64,000 nt of DNA from Gammaproteobacteria bacterium (GCA_016874115.1 VGVA01000001.1:1-64000), one strand, 5' to 3'. Shown: positions 19,280 through 27,951, counted from the stretch's first letter. Notes: a model not told the origin generated them from the letters alone. Program-made: numbers and translations.

Positions 19280-20203
19280 ATGATTAAACAGCGAACCTTG
19301 AAAAATACAATTAGGGCGACGGGTGTAGGATTACACACGGGCGAAAAGATCTACCTGACTTTACGCCCGGCGGAACCTAATACCGGGATCAGATTCCGGC
19401 GCGTCGACCTGGATTTTCCGGTCACGATCCAGGCCACGCCTGACAACGTGGGCGAAACAGTCTTATCAACCACCTTAGTGTCCGGGACGACCAAAATATC
19501 CACCATCGAGCATTTGCTTTCTGCCTTTGCCGGTTTAGGAATCGATAACGCCATCATCGACGTCAGCGCTGCCGAAGTACCTATTATGGATGGCAGCGCC
19601 GGTCCGTTTGTGTTTCTGTTGCAATCGGCCGGTGTTAAAGAACAGGATTGCCCGAAGCAATATATCCTTATAAAACATAAAGTTATTGTTGAAGACGGCG
19701 ATAAATGGGCAGCCTTCGAACCGTTTGACGGCTTCAAAGTCGTCTTCACCATCGATTTCGAGCATCCCGCTTTTCAGGAAAACGTAAAAACAGCGACGAT
19801 GGATTTTTCATCAACCACCTTTGTAAAAGAAGTCAGCCGGGCGCGTACTTTCGGCTTCATGCGCGACATTGAAATGCTAAGACGCAATAATCTGGCGCTT
19901 GGCGGTAGCCTGGACAACGCGATTGTGGTGGATGACGCCAAGATATTGAACGAAGACGGTTTGCGCTACGCCGATGAATTTGTCAAACACAAAATTCTGG
20001 ACGCCATCGGCGACCTGTATTTGCTGGGGCATAGCCTGATCGGCCAGTTTACCGGTTACAAATCCGGTCACGGTCTCAATAATAAATTGCTGAGAACCTT
20101 GCTGGAAAATACTGACGCCTGGGAAAAAATCACCTTCGACGATGAAACCCAAGCGCCGATTTCCTTCATGCAATCGGCGGAATCGCCCAGAACGGCAGCG
20201 TAA
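19280..20203 (+). CDS. lpxC: UDP-3-O-acyl-GlcNAc deacetylase LpxC
   Basis: A 307-residue zinc hydrolase performing the committed step of lipid A synthesis. It begins [23 protein letters not shown], carries the zinc motif [14 protein letters not shown] near residue 75, [11 protein letters not shown], and [14 protein letters not shown] near residue 237 with the second His and the Asp. The length is that of the family (305 in E. coli). I chose the ATG at 19280 over an upstream in-frame start because family proteins begin here. It is the last gene of the plus-strand cluster. Confidence 0.97.
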   Translation: MIKQRTLKNTIRATGVGLHTGEKIYLTLRPAEPNTGIRFRRVDLDFPVTIQATPDNVGETVLSTTLVSGTTKISTIEHLLSAFAGLGIDNAIIDVSAAEVPIMDGSAGPFVFLLQSAGVKEQDCPKQYILIKHKVIVEDGDKWAAFEPFDGFKVVFTIDFEHPAFQENVKTATMDFSSTTFVKEVSRARTFGFMRDIEMLRRNNLALGGSLDNAIVVDDAKILNEDGLRYADEFVKHKILDAIGDLYLLGHSLIGQFTGYKSGHGLNNKLLRTLLENTDAWEKITFDDETQAPISFMQSAESPRTAA

Positions 20204-20207
20204 AAAC

Positions 20208-20663
20208 TCAGTTTTTCTGTTGCAGGCGGGATAACGTAGCGCCAAGCCTCAGCAATGAGGCTTTGAGCTGAGGATCCGCCACCGTGTTGCCTTGCGCCAT
20301 TAATACCGCCACCGTATCCGGGCTTGGTAAAACCGGCTTACGTCCACTTTTCTCCGCTCCTATTTCCGGCAAAACCTTAACCCTAACTGTCGATAAAGTT
20401 AATGACAGCCGGTTATTAACTGCATCCAGCATCGTCTGTCCGTAAAACCGCAAAGCAGTCGCCCACGTGGCAGAGCCGGTAAAAACCGTGAGGGTTTTCA
20501 AGCGGATAACGCAATGTAGCACATGCGATTGCAAGTCTTCCGGTAACACAACCTGGATTCTTTCCAAAACCGCCGCCTGCTCGTCAGCTTTCGCGCATAA
20601 CACGTGCAATAAACTGTTGCGATAATGTGAAACCGGAATTAAACGACGGCTTTCCTGCTGCAT
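20208..20663 (-). CDS. dciA: DciA-like (DUF721) replicative helicase loader
   Basis: A 151-residue protein with the DUF721 pattern: an N-terminal helical part, then VLHCVIRLKTLTVFTGSATWATALRFYG, in which the alternating strands and the WATALR-type helix match the KH-like domain of DciA. DciA loads DnaB-type helicase in bacteria that lack DnaC or DnaI. In many gammaproteobacteria it lies between lpxC and secA; here it faces lpxC, four bases away. Identification is by pattern and position, no search. Confidence 0.72.
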   Translation of the reverse strand: MQQESRRLIPVSHYRNSLLHVLCAKADEQAAVLERIQVVLPEDLQSHVLHCVIRLKTLTVFTGSATWATALRFYGQTMLDAVNNRLSLTLSTVRVKVLPEIGAEKSGRKPVLPSPDTVAVLMAQGNTVADPQLKASLLRLGATLSRLQQKN

Positions 20664-20720
20664 GGTGCGGTTAAATCATTAATAAAGATAATATGAACAC
20701 AAATTAAGGAACTTCTGCAG

Positions 20721-20752
20721 CCGTTCGTGGTGAGCCTGTCGAACCATAACGG
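20721..20752. repeat. REP-like repeat with core TGAGCCTGTCGAA
   Basis: An imperfect palindrome starting CCGTTCG and ending CATAACGG around TGAGCCTGTCGAA (20731-20743). The same core, TGAGCYTGTCGAA, is found at 22784-22796 and 27453-27465, and inverted at 22714-22726. All copies are intergenic. Confidence 0.7.
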
Positions 20753-20766
20753 CTTAACCTCTAGCA

Positions 20767-20789
20767 GGACGGGGTTTGCAACCCCGTCC
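20767..20789. repeat. REP-like hairpin, 10-base perfect stem
   Basis: GGACGGGGTT (20767-20776), loop TGC, AACCCCGTCC (20780-20789). It lies next to a REP-associated transposase remnant, and a related hairpin is at 21324-21358. Such GC-rich hairpins are the usual partners of this transposase family. There is no T-run, so it is not a standard terminator. Confidence 0.75.
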
Positions 20790-20823
20790 ATAAAGTTTAT
20801 GGATACTTTAACACTTTGTCACG

Positions 20824-21054
20824 CTACAAAAACTTGGTAAGCAGCGGCGAAGATGGGTTAGCCGACGACCAGAACCAATGTTCAGGGCGAATGACATAAC
20901 TTTTGCGTACTGGATTTTCGTGGATGTAGTTTAATTTTTGGCGATAAAACGCCGGATTTTCGATTTTCTTTGGGGCATTTGTCGCCATCCAAAATTGGTA
21001 GCTACCTTGTGCAAAACGGCGTGCAAAACTTTCCAGGGTCCTGGGGAAAAAAGC
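20824..21054 (-). pseudogene. REP-associated (Y1-type) transposase, C-terminal remnant
   Basis: The last 76 residues of a minus-strand frame match the C-terminus of REP-associated tyrosine transposases: FWMATNAPKKIENPAFYR, QKLNYIHENPVRKSYV and PEHWFWSSA. The catalytic HUH and Tyr part is missing. Upstream of about 21054 the frame continues only because it runs antisense to a vapC fragment. It sits between two REP-like hairpins, as expected of this family, and is surely non-functional as a transposase. Confidence 0.8.
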
Positions 21055-21066
21055 GTTGAAAAGTTT

Positions 21067-21237
21067 CCACCCCAGGTAGTTCAAGGGCAAGCTGAACTTG
21101 CTGGCAAACCGATGTCTGCAATTGATGGACTGATTGCGGTTTCCGGACTGGTGCATAATTGCATTGTAGTTACCCGAAATGTAGACGATATGGCGCAAAG
21201 CTCGGTTGAACTGTTGAATCCCTGGTCGGAAAGTTAA
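21067..21237 (+). pseudogene. VapC-like PIN-domain toxin, C-terminal remnant
   Basis: The plus frame ending at 21237 reads QGQAELAGKPMSAIDGLIA, then a helix and IVVTRNVDDMAQSSVELLNPW, the C-terminal third of VapC toxins. The acidic Asp of SAIDG and the TRN-D motif are present, but the N-terminal PIN residues and the antitoxin gene are missing. The homology starts at about 21067, just where the inverted transposase remnant begins, so a deletion or insertion joined the two. Confidence 0.75.
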
Positions 21238-21323
21238 ATTTAAGGGGATTATTTTACGGAGTATAGATCGACCTCAAGCACTAATTTCTAGCATTCTAAT
21301 TACATGCGCATTAATTAAGAAAC

Positions 21324-21358
21324 GAAGCAGGACGGAGGGTTAACCCGCGTCCTGCTTC
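21324..21358. repeat. REP-like hairpin, 11-base stem
   Basis: GAAGCAGGACG (21324-21334) pairs with CGTCCTGCTTC (21348-21358) around an inner GGGTTAACCC. Its GGACGG and AACCCG parts relate it to the hairpin at 20767-20789. The two bracket the transposase and VapC remnants. Confidence 0.7.
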
Positions 21359-21471
21359 GGGATAAACGCCTTACATTTGTTATCGTCAATAGCTTTCTCA
21401 ATTTGGTTGTATACCTGCCTCGTTTTATATTCTACAATTCGGACTTGATAATAAATTTGCCGGATTGTCTA

Positions 21472-21477
21472 TATAAT
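21472..21477 (+). promoter_or_regulatory. Consensus -10 (TATAAT) before the peroxidase gene
   Basis: A perfect TATAAT 47 bases upstream of the ATG at 21524. A TTGATA at 21445-21450 is too far (21 bases) for a standard -35, so an activator may be needed, or the match may be chance in AT-rich DNA. Confidence 0.35.
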
Positions 21478-21523
21478 AAGCAATCCAACTATTAATAAAA
21501 ATTAAATATTTTTGGAGGAGAGC

Positions 21524-22528
21524 ATGACGAAGATTAATAAATGGCTATGGGCGACAGCCTTGGCAAGTTCGGTTTCTATCGCGGTTGCTGCGGATGCATT
21601 ACCTACCGAAGCGCCCGCACCTGCGGACAACCCAACCACCCCGGCGAAAGTAGCCTTAGGCAAAATGCTGTACCACGATCCGCGCCTGTCTTCCACGGGT
21701 ACGGTTGCCTGCGCATCCTGCCACAACGTGATGGCGGGCGGGGAAGACAATCGTCCGGTAGCGATGGGCGTTAATGGCCAAACCGGCGGACGCAGCGCGC
21801 CTACCGTTTGGAATTCTGCCTTTAATAAAGTCCAGTTCTGGGATGGCCGCGCCGAAAGCCTAGAAGCGCAAGCCGCCGGGCCTGTTACCAATCCTATCGA
21901 AATGGGCATAAAAAGCTGGGATGACGTCGTCGCCCGCTTAGAAAAAATCGAAGGCTATAAAAAAGCCTTTGCCGACGCCTTTGGCGGTAATGCTATATCC
22001 AAAGATACCGCGACTAAAGCGATTGCTGCTTACGAGCGCACATTAATCACCCCTAACAGCCCGTATGACCGCTATGTAACCGGCGAAAAAGACGCCATGA
22101 CCGATCAGCAAGTGCGCGGCATGAATAAAGCGGTAGAACTGGGCTGCACCGGTTGCCACAGCGGCCCTGCTTTCAACGGCCCTGGCGTGTTCCAGAAATT
22201 TCCTGTGACCAGCAATGGTATGTACCAAGCTAAGTACAATTTCTCCAAGGACAAAGGCTTGGCGGAAGTCACCAAGAAATCCGAAGACGAGCACATGTTT
22301 AAAGTGCCGACTTTGCGCAATATCGCCCTTACCGCGCCTTATTTCCATAACGGCGCTGTGAAAACGCTGGATGAAGCTGTCCGCGTGATGGCTAAGTTGC
22401 AGTTAAATAAGGATTTAAGCAAGGAAGAAATCGCCGATATCGCGGCCTTCTTGAATGCATTAACCGGCGAATTCCCGAAACAAGAGATGCCGGTATTACC
22501 GCCGACACCGGGCTCTACTTTTAATTAA
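21524..22528 (+). CDS. Dihaem cytochrome c peroxidase
   Basis: A 334-residue periplasmic enzyme that reduces hydrogen peroxide to water with electrons from cytochrome c. A Sec signal peptide ends near residue 26 (AVAADA). The haem motifs are CASCH at 63-67 and CTGCH at 208-212; WDGRAESLEAQAAGPVTNPIEMG and FKVPTLRNIALTAPYFHNG are CcpA/MauG-family landmarks. I start at the ATG at 21524 after GGAGGAG, giving a proper signal peptide. It has its own terminator and stands alone. MauG-like enzymes share the fold, but no amine dehydrogenase genes are near, so peroxidase is the better call. Confidence 0.92.
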   Translation: MTKINKWLWATALASSVSIAVAADALPTEAPAPADNPTTPAKVALGKMLYHDPRLSSTGTVACASCHNVMAGGEDNRPVAMGVNGQTGGRSAPTVWNSAFNKVQFWDGRAESLEAQAAGPVTNPIEMGIKSWDDVVARLEKIEGYKKAFADAFGGNAISKDTATKAIAAYERTLITPNSPYDRYVTGEKDAMTDQQVRGMNKAVELGCTGCHSGPAFNGPGVFQKFPVTSNGMYQAKYNFSKDKGLAEVTKKSEDEHMFKVPTLRNIALTAPYFHNGAVKTLDEAVRVMAKLQLNKDLSKEEIADIAAFLNALTGEFPKQEMPVLPPTPGSTFN

Positions 22529-22549
22529 TCCATTCGATAGCTATTAATT

Positions 22550-22580
22550 CCGTTCATGGCGATTAATCCGCCATGAACGG
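22550..22580 (+). terminator. Rho-independent terminator of the peroxidase gene
   Basis: A 12-base perfect stem, CCGTTCATGGCG (22550-22561) with CGCCATGAACGG (22569-22580), and a 7-base loop that contains ATTAAT. It begins 22 bases after the stop codon and is followed by a T-rich stretch. Confidence 0.75.
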
Positions 22581-22835
22581 GATATTTTGTTTCCTTCTTT
22601 GCAACTCGCGTTCGTTATTTCGTTTATTTTCCGGCGGTTTTCTATTAATAACAGTCTGGGACAGGCATTATTAACTCAATACCATTTTAGTTAAGCCAGT
22701 TTGTGGCGAGTCCTTCGACAAGCTCAGGAACCTTATCTACCCATAATCGCTTAACTTCAACGTCTTAAAGCTATCCGTTCGCCCTGAGCCTGTCGAAGGG
22801 TGAATGGAATAGTTCTGCATTGTTTATTAACGCTC
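22581..22835. repeat. Intergenic region with an inverted pair of REP-like repeats
   Basis: The rest of the intergenic stretch downstream of the peroxidase has no gene. CCTTCGACAAGCTCAGG (22712-22728) and CCTGAGCCTGTCGAAGG (22783-22799) are inverted copies of the repeat also found at 20721 and 27444, separated by 54 bases. This head-to-head pairing is typical of bacterial interspersed REP pairs. Confidence 0.7.
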
Positions 22836-24086
22836 TTAACGGGTTATTGCCTTAAACACCGACGTTTCAGCGATCATTACGTCGATTTGACTGGCGACTG
22901 CTTTGTACGCCGGGCTATTAACAGCGGTATAGCGCTCCTTGAATTCGGCCAGATTCATGTGTTCCGGCAATGATGTAGGATCGGGCATGAAATCGCGATA
23001 GTCATTAATGTTTGCCATGGCTTGCTGTAGTTTGCGCGCGGTTTGCGGGTTCGCCGTCGCCAGCTCTCCGAAGCGAGTACCTGCCTTATCGGCCGACAAA
23101 TCGACGAAACTGAATCCGCTCCCACTTTGCGCATCCTGCAATTCCTTTTCTTCGCCGAAAGCTTGCGCAATTTGACCGTTAACCGATGCAGTAATGGCGG
23201 CTGCACCGATAAAATGCTGGGCAAGGTCGATTCGCTTATACATGAACGCCGGGTAATATGGCGTCATTCTGGCTGCGGTAGCTTGCGCATTATTAACGTA
23301 ATCATTCACGATATTAATAATCAGGCGGTTTTCTTCGATAGCGGTTTCGGCTGTTGAGCGCTCAAAACCCAACGCAAACAAAGGCTTGAGCAAGTCAGCC
23401 AGCGACAGGCGCCAATCGGGATCGTGGCGCGCCACAATTTGCGCCAGTTTTATGCGGTAAACATTGGTTTCGCCTTCGGTATTGTTGTGCGTTAGCAAGT
23501 CCCGGGCGGTGCGCAATGTCGTCTGACTGGGATGATAGGTAATGGCAACGCGCTGTTCATTAACGGAAATCGCTTTGACAGGATCGGTCGCCAGCAAAAA
23601 GTATTGCTTCAAATCGCTGTGTTTGATAATTTTTTTAAGCACAAACGCCGCCACTTTCGACGGCAGCAGCAATTTACCGGCTTTAAATTTGGTTAAAACC
23701 GGCAGCGAATTGCCGTCTTCATGACCCAGGCGAAAACTGACATTAACATATTTGCCCAGTCGATTTTTGGGCAAAACCGCGGTCACGGCAAATCGTATTT
23801 TATTATCGCGCAATAAAATCAACGCCTTGCCTTTGCTGAAACGATTTAATAGGTAATTTCCCATCAGATTAAGATCGGCTTCGCTCAGCTCAATCGTGCC
23901 AATTTCATCTGGCAGGGTTTTGTTGCCTTCATGCAGAATCTTTTTCGCCCGGGTGAGGTCTTTTGCCGTCATCGTCCAATCGGGGGTTAATTCCGGCTGG
24001 TCGCTGACGCCGAAAAACAGCATCGCGCCGATCATTAATACGACGGCGGCAATACAGTAACAGACAATACGCACTAATGTTTTCAT
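22836..24086 (-). CDS. Membrane-anchored protein of unknown function
   Basis: A 416-residue protein with one N-terminal hydrophobic segment (residues 5-26, signal anchor) and a large, probably periplasmic part. I do not recognise a family. Visible are ELSEADLNLMGNYLLNRFSKG, VNVSFRLGHEDG and, later, TPYYPAFMYKRIDLAQHFIGAAA; the region from residue 30 to 200 suggests mixed strands with regular charge. It starts seven bases after the ppx stop on the same strand, so the two are probably cotranscribed. The function cannot be inferred from this alone. Confidence 0.85.
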   Translation of the reverse strand: MKTLVRIVCYCIAAVVLMIGAMLFFGVSDQPELTPDWTMTAKDLTRAKKILHEGNKTLPDEIGTIELSEADLNLMGNYLLNRFSKGKALILLRDNKIRFAVTAVLPKNRLGKYVNVSFRLGHEDGNSLPVLTKFKAGKLLLPSKVAAFVLKKIIKHSDLKQYFLLATDPVKAISVNEQRVAITYHPSQTTLRTARDLLTHNNTEGETNVYRIKLAQIVARHDPDWRLSLADLLKPLFALGFERSTAETAIEENRLIINIVNDYVNNAQATAARMTPYYPAFMYKRIDLAQHFIGAAAITASVNGQIAQAFGEEKELQDAQSGSGFSFVDLSADKAGTRFGELATANPQTARKLQQAMANINDYRDFMPDPTSLPEHMNLAEFKERYTAVNSPAYKAVASQIDVMIAETSVFKAITR

Positions 24087-24093
24087 TAATCCG

Positions 24094-25593
24094 TTAACTG
24101 AAAGCCAGCTTGTACCCTGCCGATTTCAAATAATCGGCTTCCTGAATTAAATCGGCATGGGTTAGCGGCGACTGCATTAACCAGTGCGCGGGAAAACGCA
24201 ATTCGATCTTTGTCTTAACGATGCTGAGCCGGAACTCCGGCAACTCATGATCCAGCCGGTTGCGGTGCAAAACGACAGCCAAGCGCAGAATAATCGTCAT
24301 TAATGGCGCGAGTTTGTCCCACGGCGCATGCAAATCTGTAAACGCCGACAGCGATAGCTTTTTTCTGTGCTGTCGAACAATGGCGCCCAGCAGCAATTGA
24401 TCCTGATGGGTAAATCCGGCTAAATCACCGTTTTCAATAATGTAGGCGCTGTGTTTGTGATACTGGGTATGGGCAATATCGTGGCCGATCTCATGCAAGT
24501 CGCACGCCCAATCCAGAAATTGTTTCGCTTCCGGATTATTCGGCAACGGGCAGTTCGCGCCCAGTTGCGCCAGCATTTTGCGCACTGTGTAATTAATGCG
24601 GGCGCAATGTTGTTGATCGGTATGATAGCGTTCCGCCAATGATTTAACCGTCGCGGAGCGGATGTCGCAATTATAGATACGACCCAGCAAGTCCTGTATT
24701 AATCCTTCGCGTAAAGCGCCGTCCGATACGATCATCTGTTCGATATCCAGCATTTTGAAAGTGGCATAAGCGATTACCGCGCCGCCGGGAAAAACCGGCG
24801 TCCGTTCTTTATCCAGATCAGGCAAGTTAATGTCATTAATATGGCTGCATTGCTTGAGGTAGGACAGCAATTGCTCAAGACCGTTCATCGTGATGCCGTT
24901 TTTACTCCAGCCTGCGGCTTGCAGAACTTTATCGATTGAACGCCACGATCCCGACGAACCGATCGCCTCTTGCCAATGTTTACGGTGAAATTTCTTTTGA
25001 AACGGCTCAAGTTGCTGTTCCGCGTACAACAATGCTTTATTAAAGGCCGGTTTAGTTAATTTGCCGTCGCTAAAAAATCGGTTGCTGATCGATACGCAAC
25101 CCATCTTTACGCTTTCTTTCTTTTTAGCAATATCTTCGCTGCCGATAATATATTCGGTACTACCGCCGCCGATATCGACCACCAGCCGCAAATCCGCCGT
25201 ACTGGCGACGCTGTGCGCTACACCCTGATAAATCAAACGGGCTTCTTCCACCCCTGAAATAACATGAATACGGTGATTTAATGCTTTTTCCGCCTTCTCC
25301 AAAAATTCCTGCGCATTTTTCGCCTGCCGCAAGGTATTGGTGCCTACTGCGCGAACGCTGTCCGGGGGAAAATCACGAATCCGCTCGCCGAAACGTTCAA
25401 GACAGGCCAATGCGCGCTTTTGCGTGTCGTTATCCAGCACGTTTTTTTTGTCCAAACCCGCAGCCAACCTGACCATTTCCCGCAGCCGGTCGACAGTTTG
25501 CAATTTACCGTTGGATAGTCGGCAGACAATCATGTGAAAGCTGTTTGAGCCTAAATCGACAGCAGCAACGTAGCGTGGCGGTTTTTTCGGCAT
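24094..25593 (-). CDS. ppx: Exopolyphosphatase / pppGpp phosphohydrolase (Ppx/GppA)
   Basis: A 499-residue protein of the actin-like ASKHA fold. It begins VAAVDLGSNSFHMIVCRL (phosphate 1), has AVGTNTLRQAKN, the VISGVEEARLIYQGV loop with the catalytic Glu, VVDIGGGSTEYIIG (phosphate 2), and a C-terminal HD-like half with DLHEIGHDIAHTQYHKHSAYII. The length fits Ppx/GppA (E. coli 513 and 494). The two activities cannot be told apart from sequence alone. It leads a two-gene operon and diverges from the ABC exporter. Confidence 0.93.
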   Translation of the reverse strand: MPKKPPRYVAAVDLGSNSFHMIVCRLSNGKLQTVDRLREMVRLAAGLDKKNVLDNDTQKRALACLERFGERIRDFPPDSVRAVGTNTLRQAKNAQEFLEKAEKALNHRIHVISGVEEARLIYQGVAHSVASTADLRLVVDIGGGSTEYIIGSEDIAKKKESVKMGCVSISNRFFSDGKLTKPAFNKALLYAEQQLEPFQKKFHRKHWQEAIGSSGSWRSIDKVLQAAGWSKNGITMNGLEQLLSYLKQCSHINDINLPDLDKERTPVFPGGAVIAYATFKMLDIEQMIVSDGALREGLIQDLLGRIYNCDIRSATVKSLAERYHTDQQHCARINYTVRKMLAQLGANCPLPNNPEAKQFLDWACDLHEIGHDIAHTQYHKHSAYIIENGDLAGFTHQDQLLLGAIVRQHRKKLSLSAFTDLHAPWDKLAPLMTIILRLAVVLHRNRLDHELPEFRLSIVKTKIELRFPAHWLMQSPLTHADLIQEADYLKSAGYKLAFS

Positions 25594-25725
25594 GTTAATC
25601 CTTGATTTACTGATGGTCTGGTTTGAGATTTGTTAAAATAATACCATTTGCCGGTTGCAGCATTATTAATGCCGCCCGGTTAATCAAACCTGTTGAAAAA
25701 CACCGTCGTTAATTATAGTTGCAGC

Positions 25726-26655
25726 ATGAAAGCATTATCCATCAGTAATCTTAAGAAAACCTATAAAAACGGCTTTACCGCTTTAAAAGGCATCGACCTG
25801 GAAGTGGAGGCAGGCGATTTTTTTGCCTTGCTGGGTCCGAACGGCGCGGGTAAATCAACCGCTATCGGCATCATCAGTTCGCTGGTTACGGCAAGCAGCG
25901 GGTCGGTGAGCATTTTCGGCCACGATCTGATTAAAGAACGCGAACTAGCCAAAAGCTGCATCGGCCTAGTGCCGCAAGAGATTAATTTCAACCAGTTTGA
26001 CACCGTGCTTGGCATTGTCTTGAATCAGGCCGGTTATTACGGTATGCCGCGCAAGCTGGCGCTGGAACGCACGGAATATTGCCTGAAACAGATGGATTTG
26101 TGGGAAAAACGCAATACCGTCTCGCGCCGGTTATCGGGCGGCATGAAGCGGCGGGTGATGATTGCACGGGCGATGGTGCATCAGCCCAAGCTATTAATAC
26201 TCGACGAACCGACTGCTGGCGTCGATATCGAAATCCGCCGCGCCATGTGGCAGATGATGCAGGACGTCAATAAACAAGGCACGACGATTATCTTAACCAC
26301 TCATTATCTGGAAGAAGCTGAAAGCCTGTGCCGTAACATCGCCATTATCGACCAGGGTCTCATCGTAGAGAATTCGGATATGACGAGCCTGTTGGCGCGC
26401 TTGAACGTCGATCACTTCGTCCTGGATTTAGCCGAACCATTAACGGCCAAGCCGGAACTGGACGGCTGTCACATTGAAGACTTCAACGATAAAACCTTGA
26501 GCATTTCCGTGCCGAAATCAGTGGGTTTGAACGCCTTGTTTGAGCAACTAACCGCCAAGAATATCAAAATATTAAGCCTGAAGAACCGCAGCAACCGGCT
26601 GGAGCAGTTATTCATGGATTTAATTGATTCAAAAACGAAAGGGAACGCGGCATGA
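25726..26655 (+). CDS. yadG: ABC exporter ATP-binding protein, YadG type
   Basis: A 309-residue ABC ATPase with Walker A GPNGAGKST, signature LSGGMKRRVMIARAM, Walker B LLILDEPTAGVD and H-loop TTHYLEEAE. The C-terminal 80 residues form the extra domain of drug and polysaccharide exporter subunits. The ATG at 25726 is chosen because the domain starts at once (MKALSISNLKKTYKNG); the frame could open 33 bases earlier at a TTG. Four-base overlap with its permease. Lengths and partner match YadG and YadH of E. coli, whose substrate is unknown. Confidence 0.93.
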   Translation: MKALSISNLKKTYKNGFTALKGIDLEVEAGDFFALLGPNGAGKSTAIGIISSLVTASSGSVSIFGHDLIKERELAKSCIGLVPQEINFNQFDTVLGIVLNQAGYYGMPRKLALERTEYCLKQMDLWEKRNTVSRRLSGGMKRRVMIARAMVHQPKLLILDEPTAGVDIEIRRAMWQMMQDVNKQGTTIILTTHYLEEAESLCRNIAIIDQGLIVENSDMTSLLARLNVDHFVLDLAEPLTAKPELDGCHIEDFNDKTLSISVPKSVGLNALFEQLTAKNIKILSLKNRSNRLEQLFMDLIDSKTKGNAA

Positions 26656-27416
26656 ACAATCGTATCGCCTTATGGACGATCATTAAAAAAGAAGTCTACC
26701 GCTTTTTGCGGATTTGGCCGCAAACCTTGCTACCGCCCGCCATCACTACCGCCCTGTATTTTTTAATCTTCGGTAAACTGATCGGCAGCCGCATCGGCAC
26801 CATCAGCGGCGCAACTTATATGGATTACATCGTCCCCGGCATTATATTAATGTCGGTCATCAGCCATTCGTATTCAAATGTCGTTTCGTCGTTTTATTCC
26901 ACCAAATTTCAGCGTAACATCGAAGAATTAATCGTCGCTCCCGTGCCAAACTGGGTCATTCTGGCAGGATACGCCACCGGCGGCATCTGCCGGGGTTTGC
27001 TCGTGGGCATTGTCGTGGCCTTGATTTCCATGCTGTTCGCCGATTTGACAGTGCTCAACCCATTAATTACGGTTGGGGTGGCGATCATGACCGCCACCTT
27101 ATTTTCCCTGGCCGGCTTCATTAACGCCATGCTCGCGGAAAGTTTCGACGACATCAGCATCATCCCCAATTTCGTACTGACGCCACTAAGCTACCTGGGC
27201 GGCGTGTTCTACTCTGTTGATATGCTCTCCGATTTCTGGCAAACAGCCATCCTGGGCAACCCCATCATGTACATGATTAATGCCTTCCGCTACGGCATGA
27301 TCGGCGTGACGGATATTGACGTACAGTTTGCTTTATTAATGACAGCGGGAGTTGTGGTGGGGTTGATTATGGTTTGTTTGGTGTTGTTGCATAAGGGTGT
27401 GGGGATTAAGAATTGA
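26652..27416 (+). CDS. yadH: ABC exporter permease, YadH type (ABC-2)
   Basis: A 254-residue integral membrane protein with about six helices and the ABC-2 pattern: an N-terminal RIWPQTLLPPAITTALYFLIFGKLIG, TYMDYIVPGIILMSVI, SFYSTKFQRNIEELIVAP, and the late NPIMYMINAFRYGMIG. It pairs with the ATPase that overlaps its start. ABC-2 transporters of this type export lipids, polysaccharides or drugs; nothing here fixes the substrate. Confidence 0.92.
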   Translation: MNNRIALWTIIKKEVYRFLRIWPQTLLPPAITTALYFLIFGKLIGSRIGTISGATYMDYIVPGIILMSVISHSYSNVVSSFYSTKFQRNIEELIVAPVPNWVILAGYATGGICRGLLVGIVVALISMLFADLTVLNPLITVGVAIMTATLFSLAGFINAMLAESFDDISIIPNFVLTPLSYLGGVFYSVDMLSDFWQTAILGNPIMYMINAFRYGMIGVTDIDVQFALLMTAGVVVGLIMVCLVLLHKGVGIKN

Positions 27417-27443
27417 ACAAAACTATTAAAATTAGATAGTTAG

Positions 27444-27474
27444 CCGTTCGTACTGAGCTTGTCGAAGTACGAAC
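27444..27474. repeat. REP-like repeat with core TGAGCTTGTCGAA
   Basis: CCGTTCGTAC, then TGAGCTTGTCGAA (27453-27465) and GTACGAAC. The flanks GTTCGTAC and GTACGAAC are mutually complementary, so it folds as a hairpin. Same family as the copies at 20721, 22712 and 22775. Confidence 0.7.
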
Positions 27475-27537
27475 ACTTTAATGTAAGCAGTTATTTTATA
27501 ATCATATTTTAATCGGGTTCTCGCACCCGAAGGCGAG

Positions 27538-27569
27538 ATACTTTCTTTTGCGTCGCCAAAAGAAAGTAT
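27538..27569. repeat. Perfect 13-base inverted repeat
   Basis: ATACTTTCTTTTG (27538-27550) and CAAAAGAAAGTAT (27557-27569) around a 6-base centre. With the following conserved-looking G- and C-rich text to about 27720 it resembles a dispersed repeat I associate with environmental proteobacterial genomes; this needs a genome-wide check. Confidence 0.65.
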
Positions 27570-27722
27570 CCAAAGAAAAAGCGACCCTCTGCCGCTTATT
27601 TCCTGCGTTCCTCGGATTTTCCGGGGTTTGCTGGAAGGGATATCCCTATCCCTCCAGCAAATTGCGGCTTCCCTGCCGCAACCCTACGGGCTATTCCCAT
27701 CAAATCCTCCGATACTCGGCGC

Positions 27723-27754
27723 GGCAGAAGGTATAAATTTTTATACCTTCTGCC
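27723..27754. terminator. Strong hairpin, 15-base stem, terminator-like
   Basis: GGCAGAAGGTATAAA (27723-27737) pairs with TTTATACCTTCTGCC (27740-27754) over a 2-base centre, followed by TTTTGT. It could terminate plus-strand transcription from the ABC exporter genes, though it lies 307 bases beyond their stop, or be the end of the repeat element that starts at 27538. Confidence 0.5.
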
Positions 27755-27784
27755 TTTTGTACGCGGACAAAATTGACTCAGATA

Positions 27785-27951
27785 GTAGGGCGGATTAGGC
27801 TTACAAAAAGCTTAACATTAAAATATGTAAGGAGTTTCCGTGCGCCGTAATCCGCCGAAAGAAGAATCCCACCCATGCGGCGGATTACGCCACGCTCAAA
27901 TAGATAGGATTAATTCAATTTTAGTGATTTTGCGTGGCTAATCCGCCCTAC
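27785..27951. repeat. Nested inverted-repeat element (MITE- or REP-pair-like), 167 bases
   Basis: The outer arms are GTAGGGCGGATTAG (27785-27798) and CTAATCCGCCCTAC (27938-27951). The inner arms are GTAATCCGCCG (27847-27857) and CGGCGGATTAC (27878-27888). All four share the GGCGGATTA core. It codes for nothing and is the clearest non-autonomous element of the window. Confidence 0.75.

Noticed and set aside
27548..27736. A 62-residue plus-strand frame
   Set aside because: It lies wholly in repeat DNA and crosses two inverted repeats; no ribosome site.
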